From contig NC_003075.7 in assembly GCF_000001735.4 (NCBI RefSeq), positions 15,439,001-15,503,000 of the forward strand: a stretch of 64,000 nt of DNA. Direction: 5' to 3'. Of this stretch, positions 13,040-23,407 are shown piece after piece. Under the pieces are notes generated by a model, which worked only from the letters and a program-made list of their open reading frames with translations, searched no databases and was not told the origin of the DNA. How positions within the stretch are numbered: position 1 is the stretch's first letter; every line of letters starts with the position of its first letter. Both the position numbers and the translations under genes were made by a program. The DNA is from Arabidopsis thaliana (Eukaryota; Streptophyta; Magnoliopsida; Brassicales; Brassicaceae).

Positions 13040-14966
13040 ATGGATACTTCCCTCTTTTCTTTGTTTGTTCCAATCCTTGTTTTCGTTTTTATCGCTCTTT
13101 TCAAGAAATCAAAGAAACCAAAATATGTAAAAGCTCCTGCACCAAGTGGTGCATGGCCCATCATCGGCCATCTTCACCTTCTCGGTGGCAAGGAACAGCT
13201 TCTCTACCGAACCTTAGGAAAAATGGCTGACCACTACGGTCCAGCCATGTCGCTACAACTTGGGAGCAATGAAGCATTTGTTGTGAGCAGTTTTGAGGTG
13301 GCTAAAGATTGTTTTACTGTGAACGACAAGGCCTTGGCTTCACGTCCTATGACTGCAGCTGCAAAGCACATGGGTTACAATTTTGCTGTTTTCGGGTTTG
13401 CCCCTTATAGCGCTTTCTGGCGTGAGATGCGTAAAATCGCAACCATCGAGCTTCTTTCTAACCGGCGGCTTCAGATGCTCAAGCACGTTCGTGTTTCTGA
13501 GATCACAATGGGTAATTACTTTTCTTAAAAACCATGTCTACCGTACCAAACGTATATAACAATAATTGTCGATATTGTTATATGATACGATGCCATATTG
13601 TCACATGCAGGTGTGAAAGATTTGTATTCCTTGTGGTTCAAGAATGGCGGTACAAAACCAGTAATGGTTGATCTAAAGAGCTGGTTAGAGGACATGACTC
13701 TGAACATGATCGTGAGAATGGTGGCAGGAAAACGATACTTTGGAGGCGGAGGCTCAGTATCGTCGGAGGATACTGAAGAGGCAATGCAATGCAAAAAGGC
13801 CATCGCAAAGTTCTTTCACCTCATCGGTATATTCACTGTGTCAGATGCTTTTCCGACACTAAGTTTTTTTGATTTGCAAGGACATGAGAAGGAGATGAAG
13901 CAAACGGGAAGCGAATTAGATGTGATCCTTGAAAGATGGATTGAAAACCATCGACAACAACGCAAATTTTCAGGAACGAAAGAGAATGATTCAGACTTCA
14001 TCGACGTTATGATGTCGCTTGCGGAACAAGGAAAACTCTCGCATCTCCAGTATGATGCAAATACTAGCATCAAATCTACCTGCCTGGTATACCTTTCTAT
14101 ACACAAATCTTGATTTTTAAGAAAAAAATATGAGATAACTAAAATACTTACCAAATTGGGATTTAACCCAAAATATAATGTTTTATAATATATAAGTTTA
14201 ACTAGAAATGTTAGGTGGAGAGACGCACTTGGGTCATATTTAAAAGAAATCAATTACAACCTAAAATGTGATGTGGAGATTAATTAGATGATATTGACTC
14301 TTTTAATGTGTGTGATATAAATATACTATGAATAATCAGGCACTGATTCTTGGAGGAAGTGACACTTCAGCATCAACCCTTACATGGGCCATTTCTCTTC
14401 TTCTAAACAATAAAGAAATGTTAAAGAAAGCACAAGATGAGATCGACATCCACGTCGGCAGAGACAGGAACGTCGAGGATTCAGACATAGAAAATTTGGT
14501 GTATCTTCAAGCAATTATCAAAGAAACATTGAGATTGTATCCAGCTGGTCCTCTCTTAGGCCCTCGAGAGGCGATGGAAGATTGCACGGTCGCTGGTTAC
14601 TACGTTCCGTGCGGCACAAGACTCATAGTGAACGTATGGAAAATCCAAAGAGATCCGAAAGTTTATATGGAACCAAACGAGTTCAGACCAGAGAGGTTCA
14701 TTACAGGAGAAGCAAAAGAGTTTGATGTGAGAGGACAAAACTTTGAGCTGATGCCATTTGGTTCAGGAAGAAGATCATGCCCAGGCTCTTCATTGGCCAT
14801 GCAAGTGCTTCATTTAGGTCTTGCTCGTTTCCTTCATTCATTTGACGTGAAAACTGTTATGGATATGCCTGTTGATATGAGTGAGAACCCTGGCTTAACC
14901 ATTCCTAAAGCCACGCCTCTTGAGGTTCTGATCAGTCCACGTATTAAGGAAGAACTTTTTGTGTGA
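13040..14966 (+). CDS. CYP82C4: Cytochrome P450 CYP82C4 (fraxetin 5-hydroxylase)
   Basis: Exons 13040-13511, 13611-14086 and 14340-14966 give 524 residues. Visible P450 features are the N-terminal hydrophobic ER anchor, the proline hinge APAPSGAWPIIGH, the helix-C WREMR, the I-helix GGSDTS, the K-helix ETLR, the PERF motif and the heme-binding loop FGSGRRSCPG with its ligand cysteine. The order and length fit At4g31940. CYP82C4 hydroxylates fraxetin to sideretin, a redox-active coumarin secreted by iron-deficient roots, and also acts on methoxypsoralen (both from memory). It is the first gene of a three-gene tandem array with about 90% similar neighbours. All three genes share intron positions, which points to segmental tandem duplication rather than retroposition. 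Confidence 0.92.
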
Positions 14967-15083
14967 TTAACTATTCCAGAAACATATAACTTCAATACGG
15001 TTATTGAAGGTGCATTTTGATGTGTGTGTGTTTTTCTTTTGTTGAATAAAACCTACGTTTGTTTGTTTTCTCTTTAAAATAAA

Positions 15084-15385
15084 CTAGATTCAAACCGCAC
15101 ATTTGTGCGGTATTATGTTCGTAAACGTATTTGTTTAATATAGTATTTATATTTTGAACTCAAATGAGTCTAGTATTAAGTTTGGTTTCAGTTTGGTTTA
15201 GATAAAACGAGTGATCGAATTTTATTTTTTGTTAATTAGTAGAAATGTCTATTTCGTGACATGAAACCCGTCCAAACCCATATTTGTCAAGAATTTTCCA
15301 CCACATTTAACCATTCCCATTTAAATAATATATTCGTTTCGGAATGTATATTTTAGTCTAGCTAATAAATCTTAAAGAAAGACTA
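15084..15385 (-). mobile_element. Helitron 3' end remnant downstream of CYP82C4
   Basis: On the minus strand the palindrome CCGCACAAATGTGCGG (15095-15110) precedes CTAG (15084-15087) by seven bases, the Helitron 3' terminus layout. The adjoining DNA has the phrase GAAACCCGTCC seen in related elements. The same block, with its hairpin decayed, recurs downstream of CYP82C3 from 18212 and continues after an insertion at about 19860-20035. The element was therefore present before the tandem duplication. The far boundary is approximate. Confidence 0.5.
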
Positions 15386-15566
15386 TTTAATTACTCTATC
15401 GAAAATAATAAACCTGCAAGAATGTGAGAAACTTACTGAACATTCCAATAAAAGAATTTAAAAGTTATTTCCAACTGCCAATTTTCAAAAAAAAAAAAAA
15501 AAAAGTTGCCTACATTCTTGATTGCTCTGTTGCTCAAGGAGTCAAGGTGTGTGGCTTGTAGGATTC

Positions 15567-16162
15567 TCAGTTTCTTCACTATTCATCAGCCTTTTTAAGT
15601 TACAGTAATCGTTGTATGAAACAAGCGTGCACGGTCGTGCCCGTTTTGTCGAAGCAGCTTGCAAGAGTTAATTATGGTGATGTATAATTAGTGTATTTTT
15701 AATTATATGTGTTTTAATTTAGATTTTCTATGTTTTAGGACATTTACTTTTGATTTAGTTATTATTATGAATTCAGAATTATAAAATCATATCTAAATTT
15801 CAATATTTTGAATATAATAATATAATATTTCAAAACCCAAGTAGATAATTGGTCAAGAATTGGTTAAGATAAATGGTTGAAAATCATTCAGAAATGTTCA
15901 AAAAAGTTCGACCATTTTAATTTTCAAAATGTTCGACCACTTATACTCGTCAGTAATTTTAAAAAAAAATCGACCAAATCCAATTTGCGACACGCGCTTT
16001 TGACGACTTGCTTTTGGTCAAACATAGTAAGAAATGGCCAATTTTTGACCAATCTATTGACCTAATTCATAGTATAAAAGGGATAGTTTTCTTGTAGTAG
16101 CTCTTCAATCATTCAAAACAAAATATCACCAACACACATCTCTTTTGCACTCTCAAAACACT
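15567..16162 (+). promoter_or_regulatory. CYP82C3 upstream region (empty-site paralogue)
   Basis: The stretch 15567-16030 is paralogous to 22311-23265 upstream of CYP82C2 but lacks the 467-base LINE, preserving the unoccupied target ATAATTAGTGTATTTT at 15684-15699. W-box cores (TTGACC or its complement) lie at 15851, 16016, 16045 and 16057. The core promoter, from about 16030 to 16110, differs from that of the two sister genes and uses a TATAAAA at about 16073. Confidence 0.6.
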
Positions 16163-18090
16163 ATGGATACTTCCCTCTTTTCTTTATTTGTTTCAATCCT
16201 TGTTTTCGTTTTTATCGCTCTTTTCAAGAAATCAAAGAAACCAAAATATGTAAAAGCTCCTGCACCAAGTGGTGCATGGCCCATCATTGGTCATCTCCAC
16301 CTTCTCGGTGGCAAGGAACAGCTTCTTTACCGAACCTTAGGAAAAATGGCTGACCACTACGGTCCAGCCATGTCGCTACGACTTGGGAGCAGTGAAACAT
16401 TTGTTGGGAGCAGTTTTGAGGTGGCTAAAGATTGTTTTACTGTGAACGACAAAGCCTTGGCTTCTCTTATGACTGCAGCCGCAAAGCACATGGGTTACGT
16501 TTTCTGGCTCGAGATGCGTAAAATCGCAATGATCGAGCTCCTTTCTAACCGGCGCCTTCAGATGCTCAACAACGTTCGTGTTTCTGAGATCTCAATGGGT
16601 AATTTAAAAAAACCATGTCTACCGTACCAAACTTATATAACAACAATTGTCGATATTGTTAATTGTGATACGATGCAATACTGTCACATGCAGGTGTGAA
16701 AGATTTGTATTCCTTATGGGTCAAGAAAGGTGGTTCAGAACCAGTAATGGTTGATCTAAAGAGCTGGTTAGAGGACATGATTGCGAACATGATCATGAGA
16801 ATGGTGGCCGGAAAGCGATACTTTGGAGGCGGCGGCGCAGAATCCTCGGAACATACCGAAGAGGCAAGGCAATGGAGAAAGGGCATCGCGAAATTCTTTC
16901 ACCTCGTCGGTATATTCACCGTGTCTGATGCTTTTCCGAAACTAGGGTGGCTTGATTTGCAAGGACATGAGAAGGAGATGAAGCAGACAAGAAGAGAGTT
17001 AGATGTGATCCTTGAAAGATGGATTGAAAACCATCGACAACAACGCAAAGTTTCAGGAACGAAACACAATGATTCAGACTTCGTCGACGTTATGTTGTCG
17101 CTTGCAGAACAAGGCAAACTCTCGCATCTTCAATACGATGCCAATACGTGCATCAAAACTACCTGCCTGGTACACTTTATCTACACAAATCTTGACGTAT
17201 TTTAGATGGACTAGATATAAATACCTAACCAAATTGTCTTGGAATCTTACCCAAAACTTATTGTTTCTAATATAGAAAGTTGGTTACTTGGTTATATGAA
17301 CGAGATATTAACTAGATAGGTTAGGTGGAAAGACGTAATTGGAACGTACTTAATTTTTAAGAGAAATCACTTACAACCTAAAATGTGACGTGGTGAATCG
17401 TTATTAGATGATAATTGTCTCTTTTAATATATGTCATAAAATGATAATAAATTGAATAATCAGGCACTAATTCTTGGAGGAAGTGAGACTTCACCATCAA
17501 CCCTTACATGGGCCATTTCTCTTCTTCTAAACAATAAGGACATGTTAAAGAAAGTACAAGATGAGATAGACATCCACGTCGGCAGAGACAGGAACGTTGA
17601 GGATTCAGACATAAAAAATCTGGTATATCTTCAAGCGATTATCAAAGAAACATTGAGATTGTATCCAGCTGCTCCTCTCTTAGGCCATCGAGAGGCGATG
17701 GAAGATTGCACGGTCGCAGGTTACAACGTTCCGTGCGGCACAAGACTCATAGTGAACGTATGGAAAATCCAAAGAGATCCGAAAGTTTATATGGAACCAA
17801 ACGAGTTCAGACCAGAGAGGTTTATCACAGGAGAAGCAAAAGATTTTGATGTTAGAGGACAAAACTTTGAGCTGATGCCATTTGGTTCGGGAAGAAGATC
17901 ATGCCCAGGCCCTTCATTGGCCATGCAAATGCTTCATTTAGGTCTTGCTCGTTTCCTTCATTCATTTGAAGTGAAAACTGTATTGGATAGGCCTGTTGAC
18001 ATGAGTGAGAGCCCTGGCTTAACCATTACTAAAGCTACGCCTCTTGAGGTTCTGATCAATCCACGTCTTAAGAGAGAGCTTTTTGTGTGA
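16163..18090 (+). CDS. CYP82C3: Cytochrome P450 CYP82C3, shortened B-C loop
   Basis: Exons 16163-16598, 16694-17169 and 17464-18090 give 512 residues, twelve fewer than CYP82C4. All missing residues are in exon 1. One falls at the RPMT of its sisters, which reads LMT here. Eleven fall in the NFAVFGFAPYSAF stretch, so that MGY is followed almost directly by the helix-C WLEMR. The ER anchor, the I-helix (GGSETS), the K-helix ETLR, PERF and the heme loop FGSGRRSCPG are intact, and the frame is open throughout. The deletion lies between helices B and C, which in plant P450s contains substrate-recognition site 1. Altered or lost activity is therefore likely, but this is inference. The length agrees with what I recall for the reference CYP82C3 (At4g31950), so this is not an assembly fault. 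Confidence 0.9.
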
Positions 18091-18344
18091 TTATCTATTA
18101 CAGAAACATTTGACTTCAATACGGCTATTGAAGTGCATTTTTTATGTGTTTGTGTGTGTGTTTTTTTTTTTTTTTTAAAACCTTCGTTTGTTGTTTCCTC
18201 TTTAAAATTAACTAGATTCGGACTTCACATTTATGCTAAGTTATGTCTGTAGACGTATTGGTATTCATATTTCAAACTCACACCAGTCTTTGGTTTCAAT
18301 TCGGTTTAGACGAAACAATGATCAGACATGTTTTTGTTATCACT

Positions 18345-19855
18345 TGACCATCTTAGCATTTGTTTTAATATAGAATTTGAAAAAAAAATAAAAAAAATTA
18401 AAGTTAGAGTTTTTAGTTTTGTAACTGTCCAATGGTAGACTCTAAAGTGGGGCTCTTAGCGTTTTTTTTTATTTTTGAATCAAAATGAAATTTGTGATAC
18501 AAATAATACAAATTAGGATCAAAGTTGTATATAATCGTAATCGTCATCAACTTCATAAACCCACCAAATTGGAATGGAGAAGTTAACAAATATCAGAACA
18601 AAGCTAGTCAAAGCAAAATCATACGAAGCAAAAGCAATTCAATGGAGAAAAAGACAATCAATATTGCTTGTGTTGCAAACTTCTCCATTCCAATCAACCA
18701 GCTTTCAAGTTATGGCGACAAACTACAATCATTGCGTAATCAAGAACAAATAAGATTATGAAAATAATACCAAATGTTGAAGCATCAGACTCTGCTTATT
18801 CATCCTCTGCATCCTCTTCATCTTCCTCAATATTATCCCCATTTCATTTTCATTATCCTCACCACGACCAGCAACCATTAACTCTAAATTTCCTATGCAA
18901 AGCTCATATACCAGATTCAGAACAATATGAGAAAAGACAACCTCAAGCCCAAGAATCAAAATATACATAATACAAACGACTGAACATCAACAATCTCTCT
19001 GACATATAATCCATTACCAATCACTCATACATAACAGACAATGAGAAAGATGTAAAATTTGGATTAACATTAGCAGCCAAAACAAAAGAAGCACTCAAAT
19101 TTCTATACAAACGAATCAGAACAAGCTCAAGGCACTCAAATTTGGATTAATACAACACAAACTTACAACCGTTAACTGAAAACTCAATTACCGACCAACA
19201 GAGGATTCTAACGTCACTCACAAAATCTCTAGCAACAAAACAACACACAACAGAAAACTCACTAATCACGCGAATTCAAAGATACCTAGATTGAATCAGC
19301 AGTAAAGTTAGAATTTCTATTGTACTTAAGATCTTTCTCGTCAAAAGAGACGGTGGCTTTTGTTCTTGATATATCTCTTCCCAATGTTCCTAGAACTGGT
19401 CGACGGAGCCAGTGAACCCGCCTTCTCATTATCCAAACCTTCCTTCCTCGCGATATCTCTTCCCAATGTGCCTAGAATCGGAAACGAAGCGGTTCCGATC
19501 AAAAATTAGGGTTTGTGAGGTTTACTCAAAATAAGTCTAGGAAGAATAAGAAGAATCAGGAAGCAGAAGGACGGCCGGAGGTCATAAACATCAAACGCTC
19601 CTCCGATTTGCCTCCGTAACAGAAGAAAACCGCGTAACAGAGAGAGAGGAGAAACAAATCAATTTTTTTTGCTTTAATATTTTACCCTTCAAAATGCCAC
19701 GTCACCGCTTCTTAGAAGGGTTTGGGCCTCTCACAAAAGAAGCAACTCTTAATATTAAGCCCAATTTTACATTTATATTTTACACAAATAAGGGCCACCT
19801 AAGAGCCCACCGATAGACTGCTCTTATCAGTAAAGACAACTACATAAAAATGAGA
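18345..19855. mobile_element. Probable DNA-transposon insertion, family unassigned
   Basis: The paralogous flank downstream of CYP82C4 runs continuously through this point, whereas here about 1.5 kb intervenes. Near the ends are similar inverted sequences: AAGTGGGGCTCTTAGCG at about 18444-18460 and, on the opposite strand, GGTGGGCTCTTAGGTGG at about 19795-19815. This suggests terminal or subterminal inverted repeats. Inside are an inverted pair ATTGGAATGGAGAAGTT (18567-18583 and 18678-18694) and an approximate 28-base direct repeat (about 19370 and 19452). No transposase frame is visible, so it is non-autonomous or a relic. The ends resemble short Brassicaceae elements of the PIF/Harbinger sort, but I cannot assign the superfamily. 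Two short open frames (18525-18761 and 18758-18970) look non-coding. Confidence 0.45.
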
Positions 19856-20039
19856 GAAAGTAGACATGTCCCGAAATGGACATGAAACCCGTCGAGTCCT
19901 ATACTCGTCAAAAAGATTTCGTCTCAAAACCATTTGCGTTTAAATAATATACCCGTTTTGAATTGTATATTTTAGTCTAATACATCTTAAAGAAAGATTA
20001 TTCAGTTAGTCTATCGAAAATATTAAATTTAAGCAAACA

Positions 20040-20600
20040 AAAAGATTAGTGCGAATATGATCTCTCAACTGAAAGCAAGAGATAAACGGCTACTAAGGTA
20101 AGAACTGAGTGAACATTTCTTAGGTTTTATTTCACTTGAAGTTTTGATATATCATAGGTTCCCTTTTATAGCTAAACAATGCTAGGGTTTTACACATATC
20201 AAGACTGACACCTGTCTCACTCCTTATTAGGTCTCGCAGGTTGCCAGACAATCAAACCTATTTGTGGTGATGATTGGATCCGTACAGCCCTTCATCACGC
20301 TCCTCTTCCTTGTATCCACTCTGGTTTTGTTTGCTTGTACAGGTGGGATCGACCGTTGGCTGATGTAAGAGGACACAGCAGATTTGGGCTTCAGCTCTTT
20401 TATTGTTTTGTTGTCATTGGGCTTCTGGCCCAATAGGCCTTTGTCTTTGTTACTCACGACACTGTCGTTTTGAGTCTTCGTTTCGACTTCTCCAAAGGGA
20501 TCTTGAAGCTGTCTGGATTCAGATCTTGAAGGTGATGTCGGAGCAGTGGAGGTCATGCTAATATCAACAACCAAACCTGTAAGCATATGAGAAGCTTCCA
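20040..20600 (-). mobile_element. Insertion with retroelement-like coding remnant
   Basis: This block interrupts the duplicated flank: the equivalent CYP82C4-CYP82C3 spacer passes directly from the GAAAATAATAAA to the CCAATAAAA sequences. On the minus strand an open frame (20631-20227) encodes about 134 residues of low-complexity, Ser/Lys/Asn-rich protein ending in DPIITTNRFDCLATCET. That tail resembles the C-terminus of LINE ORF1/DUF4283-type nucleic-acid-binding proteins, but the resemblance is weak. Downstream on the same strand is a TATAAAAGGG element (about 20157-20166). It may be an expressed gene fragment or a TE remnant. Confidence 0.35.
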
Positions 20601-20669
20601 ATAAAACATTCTTAAAATTTATTTTCAACAACTGCCAATGTATTAAAAAAAAGCAATCTCATGAATTGC

Positions 20670-22310
20670 CTACACGCTAATTAGGCGGGCGAAATTTGTT
20701 TTATGTGTATGTGGTATGGTATTTGTTTTTCCTCGCCATCCTTTCCTGGTAAAACCAATAATTTTTTATATCACATATAAAGTTACGTGCTGAACGAAAC
20801 AACCGATTATTATTAAGAATCCATGTTGAAATAGAGAAAATGGATTGTGTGAATAGAAAAACAAAAACGAAAAGTCGACAAAAAAAACAAAAAACAGAAA
20901 AACCCACTAAAGTCAAGCGTTTTGTTTCAACCATGTTATAGTTTAGAACTTTATAATCAGAAATTAATTCCACGAAAATGAATAAATGTCAGCAGTCAAA
21001 CCAGACCATTAAAAGAAACAATTACCATTAAAAGATATATTGACTAACAAAATCAATACAAACCTTTGCGTCCATCTCTGTTATGGACACAGTTGACAAT
21101 TACAAAAACCCTCCATCTTCCTGTCTCTCTCTATCATCCATGACTTTTTTTTTTCTCAACAACAACTAATTATTATCCAAAGTTCTTAGATAATGAGATT
21201 AATACATGCTATTTCTTGCCCAACTAGGCACAATAGAATAAAGCTTAGGATCATAATTCAAAAATGAAAGAGACTCCCTTGATACTCTGCCAATGTGTGC
21301 CCTCTCTTGGTATGAACACAAACTTGACCTCTTCAAATTGGGGGAGCAACCTCTGCAGATCATCCATGACTTAAACTGCACAATAATTAAAATAGGAAAC
21401 TTAAGTTCATCAAGAGAGACCAAAAATATCACAAAACTCTTATTTATACCATTTCTATTGGCAATATTTAATAGTTTTTTATAATTAAAATAATAAAATA
21501 AAAGAGAAAAAAAGTAAAAAAATTCTCGCTTGAATTTTTTTGAAATACTCTATACAACTCATAGTGACATTTTTTTTTTCAATTGGTTCAATTTTTTTTT
21601 ACTAAAAAAAAAATTTTAATTACTTTTTTAGAAATTCTTTGGGGTTCTCCTTGATGGAAAAAGATATACCAAAATAGGTAAAGATTCTTGAACAATGGTG
21701 TACCATCTACGACTTCACCGAAGTGAGCTAAAGCATCCCTTTAACGTTGGTAATCAGTTACCCATGACACACACTGGACATTTACCTTCATCACTCTGGT
21801 CGTCCTGAGACTTGAACAGTTTCTTGTTTCTGTTATCATTTACAACATAAGGCCCACTTCTTGCCCACACACAGTTTATTACTCATCAATTTCTCTAATA
21901 TACTATTACTCTATAACAACAAAAAAGTAACATTGTAATTTGTACACATAGCGTTTGATCTAGCTAGTTCTATATGTAGAATTGATGTTAGCAAGTGAAT
22001 CAAAATTTTGCGGAGATGATGTTTGAACATGGGTTTGTTCATTGTGTTACCCACACGAAGCCAATTTGATTGTTCGTCCAGATCCTTGTAAAAAGAACAC
22101 ATATGGATCATTTAGTCGCAACAATAAAGAAGATGTATCAGAGCTACATATGTATGTTTCACAGTATTTCTCCTCTCGATTAACAATGAACTGGTGCAAG
22201 GATCACCCGATTCGTTCTTGAGGGAAGTATCTTGGGAAGCAGATCGATTTAGAGGCAAAGAGGGCTCAAAAGAAATCGTTGATGAAATCGCTCAAGGTCT
22301 CGCTTGAAGG
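20670..22310. other. CYP82C3-CYP82C2 spacer without duplicated counterpart
   Basis: About 1.6 kb with no equivalent in the CYP82C4-CYP82C3 spacer, so it was probably gained after the duplication or lost from the other copy. Open frames here are short. The plus-strand frames around 21270-21370 (LDLFKLGEQPLQIIHDL) and 22205-22320 (GKYLGKQIDLEAKRAQKK) read like decayed coding fragments, but I cannot name a parent gene. Confidence 0.3.
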
Positions 22311-22439
22311 TTCGCAGTTTCTTCACTAATCGTGAGCCTTTTTAAAGTTGCAGTAATCGTTGTATGAAACAAGCGTGCACGGTCATAGTCATGCTCGTTT
22401 TCTCGAGGCAGCTTGACAAGAGTTAAATTATGGTGATGG

Positions 22440-22455
22440 ATAATTAGTGTATTTT
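22440..22455 (+). repeat. Left target-site duplication of the LINE
   Basis: ATAATTAGTGTATTTT immediately precedes the LINE fragment. The same 16 bases follow its A-rich tail at 22924-22939 and occur once, uninterrupted, at 15684-15699 in the paralogous CYP82C3 upstream region. Confidence 0.85.
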
Positions 22456-22456
22456 T

Positions 22457-22923
22457 GAGGCTGTCTCAACTGAACTTTCATTTAATGACTTGGCTAGCGA
22501 TACAGAACCGTCTAGCCACAAAAGAGAGATTATTAAAGTGGAATGGCGAGGCAAATGGTGGTAGTGTGTTTTGTCAAACGGAAATAGAAACAAGAGATCA
22601 CCTATTTTTCTCTTGTTCATACTCTCATGCTTGGTCAGCTCTTACTATGAAATATATGCTCGGCTCTCGCTTCACGACTTGCTGTGATTCTCTTGTTGCC
22701 CTATCTACGACCTTTTCCTCTCCACAACTTCATTTGTTTGTGTTTAGATATGTCTTTCAACTCACTATACACAATCTATGGAAAGAATTAAATGCCCCAT
22801 AACTCAGAGCTCCCACTTCTTTTTAAATCTTGTTCTATTAAGTTTTCAAAATTTTCTCGGTTTTATGTTGAATTTATTGTAAAACCGTTTTTGAATTTTA
22901 AACTCATACAAAAACAAAAAAAT
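22457..22923 (+). mobile_element. 5'-truncated LINE (non-LTR retrotransposon) upstream of CYP82C2
   Basis: A 467-base insertion with the hallmarks of target-primed reverse transcription: 16-bp target-site duplications, 5' truncation and an A-rich 3' end (ACAAAAACAAAAAAAT). The open frame inside (to 22802) encodes the C-terminal zinc-binding domain of a reverse transcriptase (zf-RVT), with the pattern FCQTEIETRDHLFFSC giving the Cys...His-x4-Cys ligands and the following tryptophan-containing helix. The element points the same way as CYP82C2 and ends about 480 bases before its ATG. From memory, a LINE-derived enhancer called EPCOT3 was reported to have brought CYP82C2 under WRKY33 control (Barco and colleagues, 2019). 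This fragment is the natural candidate. It contains one TTGAC core, in reverse, at 22573-22577. Confidence 0.85.
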
Positions 22924-22939
22924 ATAATTAGTGTATTTT
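22924..22939 (+). repeat. Right target-site duplication of the LINE
   Basis: Second copy of ATAATTAGTGTATTTT, directly after the A-rich LINE tail. From here the sequence resumes alignment with the CYP82C3 upstream region (AATTAT-TGTGTTTTAAT). Confidence 0.85.
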
Positions 22940-23407
22940 AAATTATTTGTGTTTTAATATATTTTTTATTTTATCTTTTAAAACATGTTTTTTATTTGAG
23001 TTATTATTATGAATTCAGTATTATAAAGTCATATCTTCATTTCAATTTTTTTTTGAATATAATGTTATATAATATTTCTAAACACAAGTAGATAACGTTG
23101 GTCAATATTTGGTTAAGATAAATGGTGGAAAAATATTCAGAAATGTTCAAAAATGTTCGACCATTTTTTTTATTTCAAAATGTACGTCAGTAACTATCGA
23201 TTTTTTTTGACCATATACAATTTGCGACCCCCGCCTTTCGACGACTTGCTTTTGGTCAAACAGCAGTAAGATAGGCGTATGTCTCATGCTTACATGGTAT
23301 TGAACCGATAATATGTGTGTGTATATATAGAGAGACAGACTATACTTTTTAATCATTCAAAACTAGAAATCACCAAACACACATCTCTTTTGCACGCTCA
23401 AACCACT
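22940..23407 (+). promoter_or_regulatory. CYP82C2: CYP82C2 proximal promoter
   Basis: A chimeric region. Up to about 23268 it aligns with the CYP82C3 upstream DNA, and from about 23275 it aligns with the CYP82C4 proximal promoter (GTATGTCTCATGC ... TATATATAGAGAGACAGAC). W-box cores lie at 23100-23105, 23207-23212 and 23254-23259. The TATA element is near 23322-23330, about 80 bases before the ATG. WRKY control of CYP82C2 is known from the literature; which box is used cannot be told here. Confidence 0.6.

Noticed and set aside
16163-18090. CYP82C3 as a pseudogene
   Set aside because: The frame is open through all three exons, splice sites are intact and heme-binding motifs are kept. Loss of function is possible but not shown by the sequence.
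18525-18970. Short frames on both strands inside the 1.5-kb insertion
   Set aside because: No domain, low complexity, and confined to sequence that looks like a non-autonomous transposon.
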